From Tuctoria greenei (taxonomy: Eukaryota; Streptophyta; Magnoliopsida; Poales; Poaceae): 64,000 bases of DNA. Numbering within the stretch: position 1 is the stretch's first letter; each line of letters begins with the position of its first letter. Where the stretch lies: contig JAYESD010000010.1 in NCBI GenBank assembly GCA_036927565.1, forward strand, positions 41,843,298-41,907,297. Reading direction: 5' to 3'. Under the pieces are notes generated by a model that saw only the letters and a program-made list of their open reading frames with translations, had not been told where the DNA came from and did not search any database. Positions 1 to 11,060 of this stretch are shown here, in pieces. The position numbers and the translations under genes were made by a program.

Positions 1-716
1 ATCAAGTTCTTGAAGTCCATAGTCTGTAGATTTCGAGTTCCGAATAGAGTCATACCTGACAACAGAACCCAATTCACAAGTGCAACATTTCAAGAATATT
101 GCAAAGATCTGGGCATACAAGTCAGCTACGCATCAATATCTCACCCAACAAGTAATGGCCAAGCCGAGAGAACAAATGCCGAAATACTGAAAGGACTCAA
201 GACGCGCACTTACGAACGCTTGAAGAAACATGGAGCCAACTGGATAGAGGAGCTTCCATTTGCACTGTGGGCGAGCAGGACAACACCTAGCTGGTCAACT
301 GGAGAGATAACCTTCTTCCTGGTGTACGGAGCTAAAGTGGTCCTTCCTCCGGAGGTCACCATGGGGTCACTCCAGGTCCGGTCCTTCGACGAAGCCATGC
401 AGGACAAGCTTCGGCGGAAGACATTGACCTCGTCGACGAGGGAAGGTGCCAAGCAGCTGTTCAGAATGCACGATCTCGCCAGGCGCTCTGGCACTATCAC
501 CAAAGGCGTGTGCGCAATCGACAGCTTGAAGAAGGCGATCTGGTGCTGCAGAGAATACTAACTCATGAAGGGGTGAACAAACTGTCCCCAAGTTGGAAAG
601 GTCCCTTTCGAGTGATCAAAGTATCCCGTCCCGGATGTGTTCGCTTGGCAACAGAGGATGGGACTCTGCTTCCCAATCCTTGGAACTTTGAGCACTTCCG
701 TAAGTTTTATGCTTAG
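1..716 (+). pseudogene. Tat-A pol C-terminus: integrase core end and C-terminal domain
   Basis: This is the end of a Ty3 integrase, which inserts element cDNA into chromosomes. The frame opens before the window edge. The second catalytic Asp region reads PDNRTQF, where Tat-E has TDNGTQF, and the third acidic residue sits in NGQAERTNAEIL. A one-base loss near 415 shifts the frame, and the protein continues from about 425 in another frame through LSPSWKGPFRVIKV to the stop at 714-716. Tat-E (58601-60011) and Tat-D (43816-45094) align along the whole length. The copy is not functional as it stands. Confidence 0.88.
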
Positions 717-1470
717 TTTCACAGAGGTGAGTATGTAATTACACACAATGTAAGTTATAGAGTCTATAAACAGAGTCAGGTAGGTCCTAAACAAGAACAT
801 TCGGACCCCTCCAGGAGGGTCCCGAGAGTTCAAGCCCACCTAACTTTGCCCTTGTACTGAAAGTGCGTCTTACCTACCCTGGGTTAGTACAAGATGAATA
901 GCACACTTGGCCTGGTTCCGTACCCTATGTGTGTCCTTGTCTCCCCTATAATTCGGACATATAATTAAAGACATTGTTGTGTGAAAGCATACTCCATGTG
1001 CATTAATTTTGTACATGATCATTTTTTATTTTATTATATTTTTCTTCTTGTCTATAACGAAGTTTTACAATTCTTTTTGAGATTTAGTCGAAGTTATTCA
1101 TATGATATACGAGTCATATTGTTGATATTTTTTGGATCTTAGCACTGCTATATGGTCTACTCGCCTGAACACCGAAGCCAATGACAGGTCCGGTGTGCGC
1201 TATTGACTTAGACTGGTTTAGCACCCTAAGTACGCCACTCTACCTATATTCCGACAGGCCTCAGTAGTGCGGGTCCGGAAGGCATTCGGATATGAAGATA
1301 TTACATCATTTTACTTGTTATCATGTTGAATTCTTTCGGATCTAAATTTCAAATAAGAACAGTAAGACGCAAACAACTTGTAGACGAGAGGATGAATTTT
1401 ACTATTTTTTTTTGCCTTTAACGCGTAGGAAAAATTGAAAGTTCATGGCAATGGTGGATGTTGTCAGGGC
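717..1470 (+). other. Tat-A post-pol noncoding spacer
   Basis: No credible coding frame is present. AGGTGAGT, a perfect match to a plant 5' splice-donor consensus, lies 9 bp after the pol stop (725-732). A palindrome-like GGACCCCTCC-GGAGGGTCC motif lies at 801-823. A block CTAAGTACGCCACTCTACCT at 1226-1245 is shared exactly with Tat-D and Tat-E. The rest is AT-rich and diverged. Confidence 0.7.
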
Positions 1471-1479
1471 TACTATGCT

Positions 1480-1955
1480 ACGACAACCCCCAAGGGGCCT
1501 GTTGTAGATGTTTTATACGTTGAAAGTGGACGTCCTCAGAGCTAATAAGCTCCAACAACTCCCATGGGGGCTAGCCGTCAACGTGAAGAATTAGCGGCGA
1601 TATAAACGAAGATGGTGGAGAAATCTCCCAGAGGGGGTCTGCCGTCGATGTATTATATGTTGACAAGTGGACATCGTCGAAGCCAGGAAGCTCCGACGAT
1701 CCCATGGGGCCTGCCGTCCAAGCTCTATGTGTTGGAAGTGGGCGCCGTTGGACCTACCAAGCTCCGACACCTCCCAGGGGGCCTGTTGTCCAAGCTCTAT
1801 GTGTTGGAAGTGGGCGCCGTCGGACCTACCAAGCTCCAACACCTCCCAGGGGGCCCGCCGTCGACACTCTACGTGTTGACATTGGGCGCCATCGAACCTA
1901 CCAAGCTCCAACAACTCCAAGGGGCCGCCGTCGACGTCACAAAGGGTTCCTAAAG
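1480..1955 (+). repeat. 72-bp tandem repeat array, about 6 units
   Basis: Units run from a CTCCCAGGGGGCC start through a GCCGTCGACxCTxTxxGTTG region to CAAGCTCCAACA. Adjacent starts at 1771 and 1843 give a 72-bp period. The central units at about 1700-1915 are well matched and the outer ones are degraded or shortened. Related units occur in Tat-D at 45776-46050, and a related 70-bp array is in Tat-C. Tat and Ogre elements are known to carry such arrays between pol and the 3' LTR, and they have been proposed as seeds of satellite DNA. Confidence 0.85.
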
Positions 1956-2267
1956 ATGTCGGAGGTAAACTTTGGACCTAAGAGCTAAACATTCTAGCTA
2001 CATGTTTGAAGCATTCAAGTCATCAAGACATTGTCAGATACATTTGGTACATGTTCGCAATTAAATTGTGTACATCTACCAGGGGGCCAACAAGATAAAT
2101 GACAATGCATTGAAGACAAATACAAAATGGTATTCATTCATTAAAGAAGATTGGATTTCATTCATTCGAAGGTTTGGATTACAAAATGAGGATTACAAGT
2201 AAAGAGCAGAAGAAAAAGGTCCTAGCTATCGAAGGTCTTAAGTCCTATGGAAAAATGAGGCAACTTT
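1956..2267. other. Spacer with conserved hairpin 3' of the antisense ORF
   Basis: There is no gene here. Positions 2046-2080 form an inverted repeat with 17-bp arms (14 of 17 paired by eye) around an AATT-rich centre. Next to it, read on the minus strand, is GGCCCCCTGGTAGATGT (2072-2088), identical in Tat-C and Tat-E. The position, about 190 bp beyond the antisense ORF stop, suggests a 3' UTR element of the antisense transcript (inference). Confidence 0.65.
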
Positions 2268-5200
2268 CTAGGCAGCTTCTTGAACGCTGGCCCTGGCAGC
2301 ATCTTCCTCTTCGGCAATGGGCCCCTCGACCACCGGATCTAGAGATAGTTGGGGGTCCTGACTTTTGAAACACATCAGCACATATTCGACAATGTTCTTG
2401 GCTAGAGAGGTCCCTTCTTTCTCCAGTTGGTTGACGATGACGTTACCCATCACGTCCAGCTCGTTGCTGGTAGAGCTCAACGCCACCAGCGCCTTGTCCA
2501 GCTCCAGCTCCGGGTCATCCAGACATACCGTACTGAAGCCAAGTGGCACTAGAGCTTTATTGGCATGACCCAGAAAATCCCAGACTCACTGGGACTTAGT
2601 CGCCCTCATACTCAATTCCACCAGTGACCTCCTAGCGGCCGCAAGCTCTGAACCTTCTTGGGCGATGCTTTCGACCTCTTTGGCATGTTGCTGAATACTC
2701 TCAGCCACCTTCTTTTTAGGTCGGCAAGCTCCGACTCCTGGAGGTGGATGTGGTTCTGGCGGTTCGCCAGGTCCTTCTCCCTGTCTTTCACCTTCTCCTC
2801 CCTGGTGGCGACATCAACTTCTCTCTTGGAGAGTTCCTATCCCAACTTCCAGTTATTCTCCTCCTCTTGCTTGCACTGCAGTTCAAACTTTTTTGTGGGG
2901 TCAGCTAAGCTCTGCTCTCCCAGAGACAGTCTCTGGGTGAGCTCCTCCCCTCTCTTCATGATATACTCCTGCTTCTACAGGAGCTTCCCTTCCCTCTCAT
3001 CAGGGTCTCCTCGACGCTTTAGGAGAATCTCATTCAGCTCGTTGAGGCTGTCTTAACGATCGTCAGCAGCCTCATTGCTCTTCCTAGCATGCTCGAGAAT
3101 CTCCCAACTCTTTGCGTCGAGGGCCCTTATGGAAGCTTCCCACTCATGTAGCAAGCGGCCCCAATATATCAGCCAAGACTTTTCCTTCTCGATCCATTCC
3201 CAATGGTCAGTAAGCCTTGTTTGTGCCAGCTTTGTCTCTAAGTAAAGTCTGCTGCGTCAATGCCTCAAGGTGTGGCGCTCTTCTTCGAGGACCTTGCTGT
3301 CATGGTCGAAGGCGATTTGAACTTGACGGAGACTGGAGCAGGCGTTGTAGATAGACAAAACAAAGGAATTGGCTCCGGACTTGCTGGGATCTCCTCCGCC
3401 GGCTCCAAGGGGCCTTCTAACACAAAAATTGCGTCCAACGGCACAAGCGTGGCCTCCTACGATTCTGCGGTGCTAGGGCCACCCTCAGGAAGCTCTATTG
3501 CATCCACCGAGGTCGAGGAAGGTCCTACCGAGGGAACTTCAACCTCTGGGCTGACAATGAAGGTCCCCCTATCGGATCTTCAACCATCGGCTATGTGGGT
3601 GGATGGCCTGCCTTCGATTCTGCTGGGTGCTCCGGCTTATATATGAGTGACTCCGGAGTAATCATCTCCGGGGTCGACGTTGGAGCTTCACCTGGAGTCC
3701 CCACCACCTTCGGCTCAGAGGTCGGGACCTCAACCATCTTCGGCTCGGGGGCCGGAGCTTCAACCATCTCCGGCTCGTGGGCCAGAACTTTAACTACTTC
3801 TGGCTCAGGTGCTGGAGCTTCGGTTACCTCCGGCTCAAACACCAGAGCTTCCGCCAACTCTGCCTCCTGTGCCGAAGCCTCAGCTGCCAGCTCTGCAGCC
3901 GCTGGCGCATCTTCACAAGTGTCTATGCCGTGGTTCGGTGCTACCACAGGAGCTTCTGGTGATGACTCTGGATCCAAGTCCACAACAGCTGGCGCCAAAG
4001 CTGTCGTGTCTTCAGCCACCACTTGGGGAGGCGCAAGGGTTGAAGTCAGAGCTTCTGCCTGCACAACCTCAGTTGTTGCAGCAGGAGCCAAAGCTTCAGT
4101 CTTCTTTTTTGACACCCTGGAAACAAAAGATCGGGAAAATTCAAAACATGATAAAGTCAAGATTAGCACCTCAAGGTGAGATGACAATGCTTACTTTGGG
4201 ATGCTACCGCTCCAGTTAGCGCAAAACCTCTTCACTGGGCGGCTAGAGCCTGAACCCACCGACGCTAGTGTGGTGGAGGCTCTAGACTGCTGCCCGGAGC
4301 TTGCCGTAGCGGCTGGAGTCACCTCAAACGGGACATCCCTCAGCTGGGAAGGACCTCTAGACCTGGAATCTGAAGCTAGGACTGGGATCAAGGTCGGTTT
4401 ACCAGAGCCAGTGCCCCTTGCGAAGGGTGGCTCCGAAGAGGGCTTGGCCGCCGAAGTTCTGCTTGGCCGGGGAGTAGGAGCTGCTGGAGATGGAGCCGAC
4501 CTAAGGGAGCTCCCATCAACATGTCTCAGTTTCCTCTTCCAGCTGGAGGACTTGGTCGGCTCCTTGCCCTTGCCCTTGTTGGCGTCGTCGACCTTCTGGC
4601 ATGGAGTAGTGGTCGGCGCCACCCTCTCCGAAGCTTCGAGAATAGCAACCCCAGAGGTCCTACACCTCTCCTCCAAGCTGAGGTTGTCAAGCTCCGGCAT
4701 CCCCATTTGGAGCTCGCTCCTGATCTCCAAAACCATGTTCAGAGGGAGGAAATCTGCCGGCGGGGTCAATGCGTTGCGGCTGATGGCCCCATGTTGAAAC
4801 TTCTGAAGATGGAACTTCAAAGCTTTATCGTCCAAGTTGGTATTAAAACCGGCTTCTATCCGGTTGTGATCCATCTCACTGTTGAAAGCCCATGTAGGCT
4901 TCTCCTTTGTCTTCAGCAAAGCCCACTTGTTGACCAGAAAATTGCCGAAGACTATCTGAGGGTCACTCCACCCTCTACGCATTCCTGGATCCTTGTCAGG
5001 ATGGACTTGTACACTTCGGATAGCTCCGGAACTGCATTCCAGGCGCCGGTGTAGACATTGGGGAGGCCCTTGGGCAACTCCAACCTTTCATGCTCCCCCA
5101 CTGCGGTGATCACCTAGTCTTTCTTCCAGTTGTCCCACTTTCGAGAGGGGAAGGTCTTCAAGTACTTGAAGGGGCAGTTCTTGCCCTTCACGAAGTAGTA

Positions 5201-5602
5201 GAAGCCATTCAGCTCTGTCGCCTTTCCAGTAGTGTGGACCGTGAAGAAGGTCCATAAGAGCTCGACCCATGGTGGCACACCCGCCCACATCTCGCAGAAG
5301 TGGATGAAGGTCGCCACTAGCAAGAAGGAGTGGGGGCCGAGGTGATGAAGCTGGAGGCCATAGAAATCCAGCAACATTAGCAGAAAACTTGGGAAAGGCG
5401 GGATTAGACCCACAGTGGCGTACGCCGAGAAGAAGATAATCTCGGCGGTGCACTTCTTCTTGAAGGGTAGCTTGCCGAAACGGTTATAATTGTTTAAGGA
5501 GTCATTGGACCACCCCATGTAGGTCCGGACCCTCGACAGATCTTCGTCGCTAGTGACCTTGCTGCAGGGAAGACCCAACTCCATCACGGCAAAGTGGAGC
5601 AA
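2268..5602 (-). pseudogene. Tat-A antisense ORF (aORF): Transposase_28-like domain plus coiled coil
   Basis: This is a two-exon antisense gene of unknown function, read opposite to pol. Exon 1 (down to 4195) has a hydrophobic globular domain with the motifs AEIIFFSAYATVG, PPFPSFLLMLLDFYGLQLHHL and FYYFVKGKN, which resembles the domain named Transposase_28 (putative gypsy-type transposon). After a one-base shift near 4985 it continues through FGNFLVNKWALL and a basic, Ser/Pro-rich stretch. An intron (4117-4194) joins it in frame to exon 2: repeats of an EPExVEAPAP type, then a broken coiled coil ending at a stop at 2268. Homology-like open frame extends upstream of 5602 past a TAG at 5615-5617 to about 5745, so the true start is uncertain. 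Extra antisense ORFs in Tat elements are known, but their role is not. Confidence 0.8.
4117..4194 (-). other. Predicted 78-bp phase-2 intron in the Tat-A aORF
   Basis: On the minus strand exon 1 reads to ATCCCAAA, then GTAAGC begins the intron. The intron ends TTTGTTTCCAG before GGTGTCAAAAAAG. Splicing joins AA+G into one Lys codon and keeps both exons open, while reading through meets TAA at once. The 79-bp intron at the same place in Tat-E (63143-63221) supports it. Confidence 0.8.
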
Positions 5603-6121
5603 GAGTTGGAAGGGCTATGCAAAGGTTGGGAGGCTCTGAGCGCAAGTTCGAATGAAACCGTAAAGAGTCCTCAAACCGTGTGGTCTTTCCTTCTTAAGTA
5701 AGCCTCCACAATGCTTGGATAGAAATCGCGAGGGGATCAAGATCACACTTTAAAAACCTACCCCGTCAATGACAAATGGGCCTAGGTCAACTTCGGCAGA
5801 AAAGTCGAAGTTATTACTCCAGGTGAACCGTTGTCATGATGGGAAGTTGGAAGCCCGAGGGTGGCGGCCTGACATGGCACGCGAAATGGATACGGTTTTC
5901 ATATTCGAAATTGGTGACCTTCAATTGCATGAGATCCGCATGCCAGGATCTCACCTGCCGCATCAAGAAGAGTCGTGCGGTGGTGGTTTAACTACGGACC
6001 ATCGCCCCAATGGCCCATGAAAATACCTTTGAAGCCGCAGTGCGGGAATCGAAGATGGCCCCACCTCTTGTGGAATAACTTAACCCAAAGGGTTTCTCCC
6101 AGAGGTGGTCCTGGGGGCCAC
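5603..6121 (+). other. Region between aORF start and 3' LTR, with polypurine tract
   Basis: The first ~140 bp is probably the decayed N-terminal end of the aORF. The remainder has no credible gene. The last bases before the LTR, about 6101-6121 (AGAGGTGGTCCTGGGGGCCAC), are purine-rich and directly adjoin TGTTGG, so they are the likely polypurine tract priming plus-strand DNA synthesis. An antisense promoter for the aORF would be expected here, but only a weak TTTTTAAAG (minus, about 5747-5757) is seen. Confidence 0.6.
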
Positions 6122-6201
6122 TGTTGGTACCCTGTGTACTCGATACCTCACGGTACCGCAAGAAAAGCCACGGAGTTCCACCTGTGCGAGTGGAAGAGCT
6201 C
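6122..6201 (+). repeat. Tat-A 3' LTR, first 80 bp
   Basis: It starts TGTTGGTACCC directly after the polypurine tract. The last five bases, AGCTC (6197-6201), are the target duplicated by CRM-B. The LTR continues at 13305. Confidence 0.9.
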
Positions 6202-7166
6202 TAATGAGGACATGCCTAACATTCACTCATCTTCAAATGAAAATCCACATGATATAGCTGGTCCAATTACAAGGAGTAGAGCTAAACAATTGCAAAAGGA
6301 AATTCATTCACTGGTGAACGCTAACCTTATGTTTAATAATCAGTCTATGTTGAATGAGCCTATAGTTTTGAGTTCTTGTTTTAATGTGCTTAGGAATGAT
6401 GGAGTGTATGAACCAGCATGGAATCAAGATGGATTCAAGCCCCTGGACATCTAAACCAAGAAGCCTATGGTGTGCACGAATAAAATGGTGGTTCATCACC
6501 TTAGCATTTGAATGCAACCAGAAGCTATATGACTGACATATGGTACGAATTCCAAGCATCACTGCAGACAGAATACAAGTAGTTACACGGTGTTCTATAT
6601 GTGGATGGAACGTTTCCAAATCTACTTTCTAGACCACCAAACGGTTCATTATTTGGATGTTTTAATAAGGAGTCATGATCATTTTAGTAACTGCTGCCAG
6701 AAGCTGAAAAGACGCGCGAACTAGCCACGAAATCCACTAGAGCATGCGCATGCAGCCATTTACTCAAAGCTGAACGTCCCTATCTCTATATATATCTTGT
6801 ACTAGACAACGCAAAAGGAGGGCGCTTATTTTATTGAATTCAGAATACACAGACTCGAGGAGTTTTGTGTATGCGTGAGTCTTGAGAGGCTTACAATACT
6901 TGTTCTTTCGATTCCTGAGGGAGTTGTAGAACGGCGAACTGCGGTTCACCCAGTTCGTGCCTTCACGTCTATAGGGCATGATTGTGTGGGCTCTTTCATC
7001 GATACGTGGAATGGTGATTGTCTCGGTAGTTCGTCGTGTGGACAGCCTCGCGGTTCGCTGCCTCTTCACCAGGTCACACAGCAAAAATTTATCAAGTTCG
7101 CAGATCCTATGAGAAGATCGGGCCACAACAACTTGCTACACGTGCTACCTAGGCGTGTGCATATCA
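6202..7166 (+). repeat. CRM-B 5' LTR
   Basis: It begins TAATGAGGACATG (the usual TG appears mutated to TA, as in the 3' copy) and ends CATATCA. A TATA-like TATATATATC lies at 6786-6795, placing transcription start a few tens of bases downstream (inference). The first ~250 bp is open (to a stop at 6452-6454) and corresponds to the pol C-terminal tail. Confidence 0.92.
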
Positions 7167-7168
7167 TC

Positions 7169-7181
7169 TGGTACCAGAGCC
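7169..7181 (+). promoter_or_regulatory. CRM-B primer binding site (tRNA-iMet type)
   Basis: TGGTACCAGAGCC lies two bases after the LTR end. It differs at one base from the plant initiator-Met PBS TGGTATCAGAGCC. Confidence 0.85.
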
Positions 7182-7882
7182 TCCGTTTCCTCAGTAGGAT
7201 TATTCTTGCTTTTGGTAGGATAGATTTTTATATACCTACTGTCCACAAATAGCCAAATAGAAAACCTACAGCCCAAATTCATACGTGCTACTGATTTTGT
7301 AGTTTGCTTTATCGAGTTTTAATCCTTTAAGATTTGTCTAGTTGCTGAATTTTTTTTCTTTTCCAAATCGTTCTAGTTGTTATCTTTGTTCTAATCATCA
7401 AATCGCTTGCTGCATATACCACCCATCCCACCCTTGTTTTCTACCCGCCACAAATTCACCACCCGAGTTTCTTGTTTTTGTGCTGCACCATCCATCTTTG
7501 TTAATCCTTATGTGCCCCTTTAGTTGAAAGTTGTGCTGCATTTGTCACAAAGGTTAAAAAAAGAGGAAAGAAGAAATAAAAATAGAATTGTGTTCAGCAC
7601 ATCCAAAGGGGTTTGGGCAGCAATAAGTTTCGGTTGATGCACTTGGTGTTCATCTGTCCACTTTCTACATCTTGTTTCTACATCTTTGTGCATCTTTTCT
7701 TTTGTATGCATCACAAACGCACCATGAGTGTTGCACCATCGTCGCTGTTACAATCACTCTTTCACTACAAATTGCAGCCCGGTTCTTGCTCTTTGCAGGG
7801 AGAGAAAAAACTTGTTTTGTCAGTGGTGAGGGAGCGATTCCACATATATTTTGTCCTATTACTTTCTTCCTTTGTTAGTATC
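7182..7882 (+). other. CRM-B 5' untranslated leader
   Basis: About 700 bp of T-rich sequence lies between the PBS and the gag start. No supported coding frame or other feature is seen. Confidence 0.7.
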
Positions 7883-8875
7883 ATGGCAGGAAATGAAGAT
7901 TCCCCTTCTCACACTGTTTCTGGTCAAGAAATTCAGGAAGTGCGTGCACAAATGTGACAATTGATGCAGGGGATCCAAGCGCTTCAATGATCACTACAGC
8001 AGCAACACGGGGAGCATCCACCTCATGATGATGAACACATTGAGGATAATGATCAACATGCCGGTGGCGGTGGTGGTGGTCGTGGCCGAGGATTTGCTGC
8101 TGGTTTTGATAACTTTGCAGGTGGTCGTTGCCAAGGATTTGCTGCTTGTTTTGGTCGTGCGCGACGTATTCCTGTTCGGTGTCCTCCAGATTTTGATGCT
8201 GAAACATTTTCAAATTATAGTGCTGAACATGGAGGTGATCCTTATGGTCGCCGTGATGCATATGATGATCATGGTGGTGACAACTTTTGCAGTTTTGGAG
8301 CCCGTGGTCGTTATGGTGATCACCGTCGACGTCATCATGAATGACGTCATAATGATGATGGTTTGGGCAAGGTTAAAGTGTCCATTCCTCCATTGAGTGG
8401 CAAGGAGAATGCTGATGATTACTTTGAATGGGAAACCAAAGTGGAGAAACTATTTGATTTGTATGAATACCCTGCTGAAAAGAAGGCAAAGCTTGCAGCC
8501 ATTGAGTTTAAAGGCTATGCCATAACTTGGTGGAATCAGGTCCTTACTGAATATCAAAGAGTTGGGCATGTTCGTATAACTTGGGAAGACATGAAGAGGG
8601 AAATGCGACATTGTTTTGTTCCTGCATATTATTCCCGTGACCTACATTTGAAGCTGAAACGTCTTGTGCAAGGTACTCGTACTGTTGATGAATATTTTCA
8701 AGAATTGGAAATGTGTTTACTTCATACAGGGATAATTGAAGATGAGGAATCCACAATGGCCCGGTTTATGGTTGGTCTCAATAAATCCATTGCTGATAAA
8801 GTGGATATGACAAATTACACTTGTCTCACTGAATTGTTTAGCGATTCAACCTATTTCAACTTTTGCTCCCAGTGA
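7883..8875 (+). pseudogene. CRM-B gag
   Basis: Gag forms the particle that packages element RNA. The likely start is ATG 7883 (MAGNEDSPSH). The same frame continues to 8875 through three TGA stops at 7955, 7988 and 8342. It first crosses a Gly/Arg-rich stretch (about 8050-8100), then the conserved capsid-like region with ADDYFEWETKVEKLF, ITWWNQVLTEYQ, FVPAYYSRDLHLKLKRLVQG and STMARFMVGLN. The usual CCHC zinc knuckle is missing: the capsid region meets protease-side sequence in another frame near 8870. Confidence 0.85.
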
Positions 8876-8876
8876 C

Positions 8877-9584
8877 ATGTTACAAGATGTTATTTCTCCA
8901 TCTTCTGATGAGATTAATAGTGCTGATTTTGATAAGTTGCTTGCTGATTTCCTTGCTTTCGAGCCTTCTACAATGAATACACCATCTCCTTTTTTGGTGG
9001 TTAGGAGAGTTCTTTCCACTCAGTTTGTTGCTGCTGAACAAGGACAATGCCATAATTTATTTCAGTCCCGATGCAAAGTGCAAGGCCAAGTGTGTCGTTT
9101 CATCATAGATGGTGGGAGCTGCAATAATATTGTTAGTGCTTTGCTAGTTGAGAAGCTTGGTTTGCGGCCACGTCGCCATCCACATCCATACCATATGCAA
9201 TGGCTGAATAATTCTGGGACAGTTAAGGTTTCATCCATGATTCGTTTGTCATTTTCTATTGGTGGTTATCATGGAGAGGTGGATTGTGATATTGTCCCCA
9301 TGCAAGCATGCCATTTGCTGCTTGGTCGGCCCTGGCAATTTGATGTGGACTCGGTGCATTTTGGACGGTCTAACAAATACACTTTCATTCACAATGACAA
9401 GAAGGTGGTTCTTGTTCCATTATCTCCTGAGGAGATACATACTTCAGATATGGCTCACAAGAAAAGAGAGGAATCAGACAAAAGAAAATTGAGGGAGACC
9501 CTCAACCCAAGTAAGGGAGCGAGTTCTAACCCATCCAGCCACATAAAGCCTCATGCCAATCCTAAACAGCCACGCCACACTTAA
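8877..9584 (+). pseudogene. CRM-B protease region
   Basis: This is an aspartic protease that would cut the polyprotein. The active-site motif is IIDGGS (catalytic Asp codon at 9108-9110), followed by HPHPYHMQWLN and ACHLLLGRPWQFD, the flap-side and C-terminal features seen in plant Ty3 proteases of this type. The domain itself is open, but it is out of frame with gag and closes at a TAA (9582-9584). Confidence 0.85.
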
Positions 9585-11060
9585 TGTCTCTTTGTGAACA
9601 AGAGTGATTTGAGACAAGTGAGAGACACCACAACCCCATTCTTTGTGCTCTTGCACAAGGAGGTCCTACTTTCAACTCACGATTTACCTTCATCGCTGCC
9701 TAGTGTTGTTCTTGATCTCTTACAGGACTTCGAAGATGTTCTTCCCGATGAGATACCAGCCGGACTTCCTCCACTCCGTGGAATTGAGCATCAAATTGAT
9801 TTGGTACCAGGTGCTTCGCTTCCAAATCGTCCAACCTACTGCACCAATCCTTAAGAAACAAAGGAAATTCAGCGACAGGTAAAAGAGCTTTTGGACAAAG
9901 GGTATGTTCGTGAATCCTTATCACCATGTGCAGTTCCCATTGTTTTAGTCCCAAAGAAAGACGGCTCTTGGCGCATGTGTGTTGATTGTTGTACTATCAA
10001 TGCTATAACTATTCGATATCACCATCCCATTCCATGACTTGATGACATGTTAGATGAATTGAGTGGTTCTATCATTTTCACCAAGATAGATTTGCATAGT
10101 GGTTATCATCAAATCCGCATGAAACTTGGTGATGAATGGAAAACAGCGTTTAAAGATAAATTTGGTCTCTATGAATTGCTTGTGATGCCATTTGGCTTGA
10201 CAAATGCTCCTTCAACTTTTATGCGCTTAATGAATCATGTTTTACGATCTTTCCTTGGCAAGTTTATAGTTGTTTATTTTGATGATATTCTGATCTATAG
10301 AAAATCATTTAATGAACATCTTGATCATATCCGTCAAGTACTTGCTGTTTTGAGGGAAAAGAAATTGTATGGCAACATTGCTAAGTGCACTTTTGCACAG
10401 ACCATGTTGTTTTCCTTGGCTTTGTTGTTTCTGCAAATGGTATTCAGGTTGATGAAGAGAAGGTTAAAGCAATAAAGGATTGGCCTACACTAGTAAATGT
10501 GAGCCAAGTTCGAAGCTTTCATGGTCTTGCAAGTTTCTATAGGCGTTTTGTCAAAGATTTCAGCACTCTCGCTGCACCACTTAACAATCTCACAAAGAAG
10601 GATGTTCTATTCAAATGGGGACATGACGAAGATCAAGCATTTCAAACACTGAAAACAAAGTTTTGTGAAGCACCGCTGCTGCAACTTCCTGGTTTTGGTA
10701 AGACATTTGAGATCGAATGTGATGCAAGTGGTATTGGCATAGGAGGTGTATTGCTGCAAGAAGGTAAACCTATTGCCTACTTTTCTTAAAAGATAAATGG
10801 TCCACATCTGAATTACTCAGTTTATGACAAGGAGCTTTATGCGTTAGTTCACGTTTTGGAAGTTTGGCAACAGTACTTGTTACCTAATGAATTTGTAATT
10901 CATTCTGATCATGAAGCTTTGAAATATCTTAAAAGTCAAGGCAAGCTGAACCGTCGACATGCTAAATGGATTGAGTTCATTGAAACATTTCCCTATGTTG
11001 TCAAACATAAGCATGGTAAAGATAACATTGTTGCCGATGCCTTGTCTAAAAGATGTGTGT
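9585..11060 (+). pseudogene. CRM-B reverse transcriptase and RNase H
   Basis: The RT starts with LPDEIPAGLPPLRGIEH. It carries KKDGSWRMCVD, then LHSGYHQIRM, MPFGLTNAPSTF and the catalytic YFDD at 10275-10286. A frame change near 10390 is followed by FLGFVVSANGIQVDEEKVKAI (positions about 10406-10470) and RNase H motifs IECDASGIGIGG, YDKELYALVHVLEVWQQYL and HSDHEALKYL. Stops lie at 9853-9855 and 10787-10789, plus a TGA near 10036. The domain order and length are normal. Confidence 0.9.

Noticed and set aside
1480..1955. Regular repeats with spacer-like intervals (CRISPR-like)
   Set aside because: The units are directly adjacent 72-bp tandem repeats with no unique spacers and no cas genes, in a plant retroelement.
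3595..4179. 194-codon plus-strand ORF rich in Ser, Thr and Ala
   Set aside because: It is the complement of the aORF acidic/proline repeats; the minus strand gives the recognisable protein continuous with Tat-E.
7169..7181. tRNA-like sequence after the CRM-B LTR
   Set aside because: Only the 3'-end complement of a tRNA is present, as expected for a primer binding site, not a tRNA gene.
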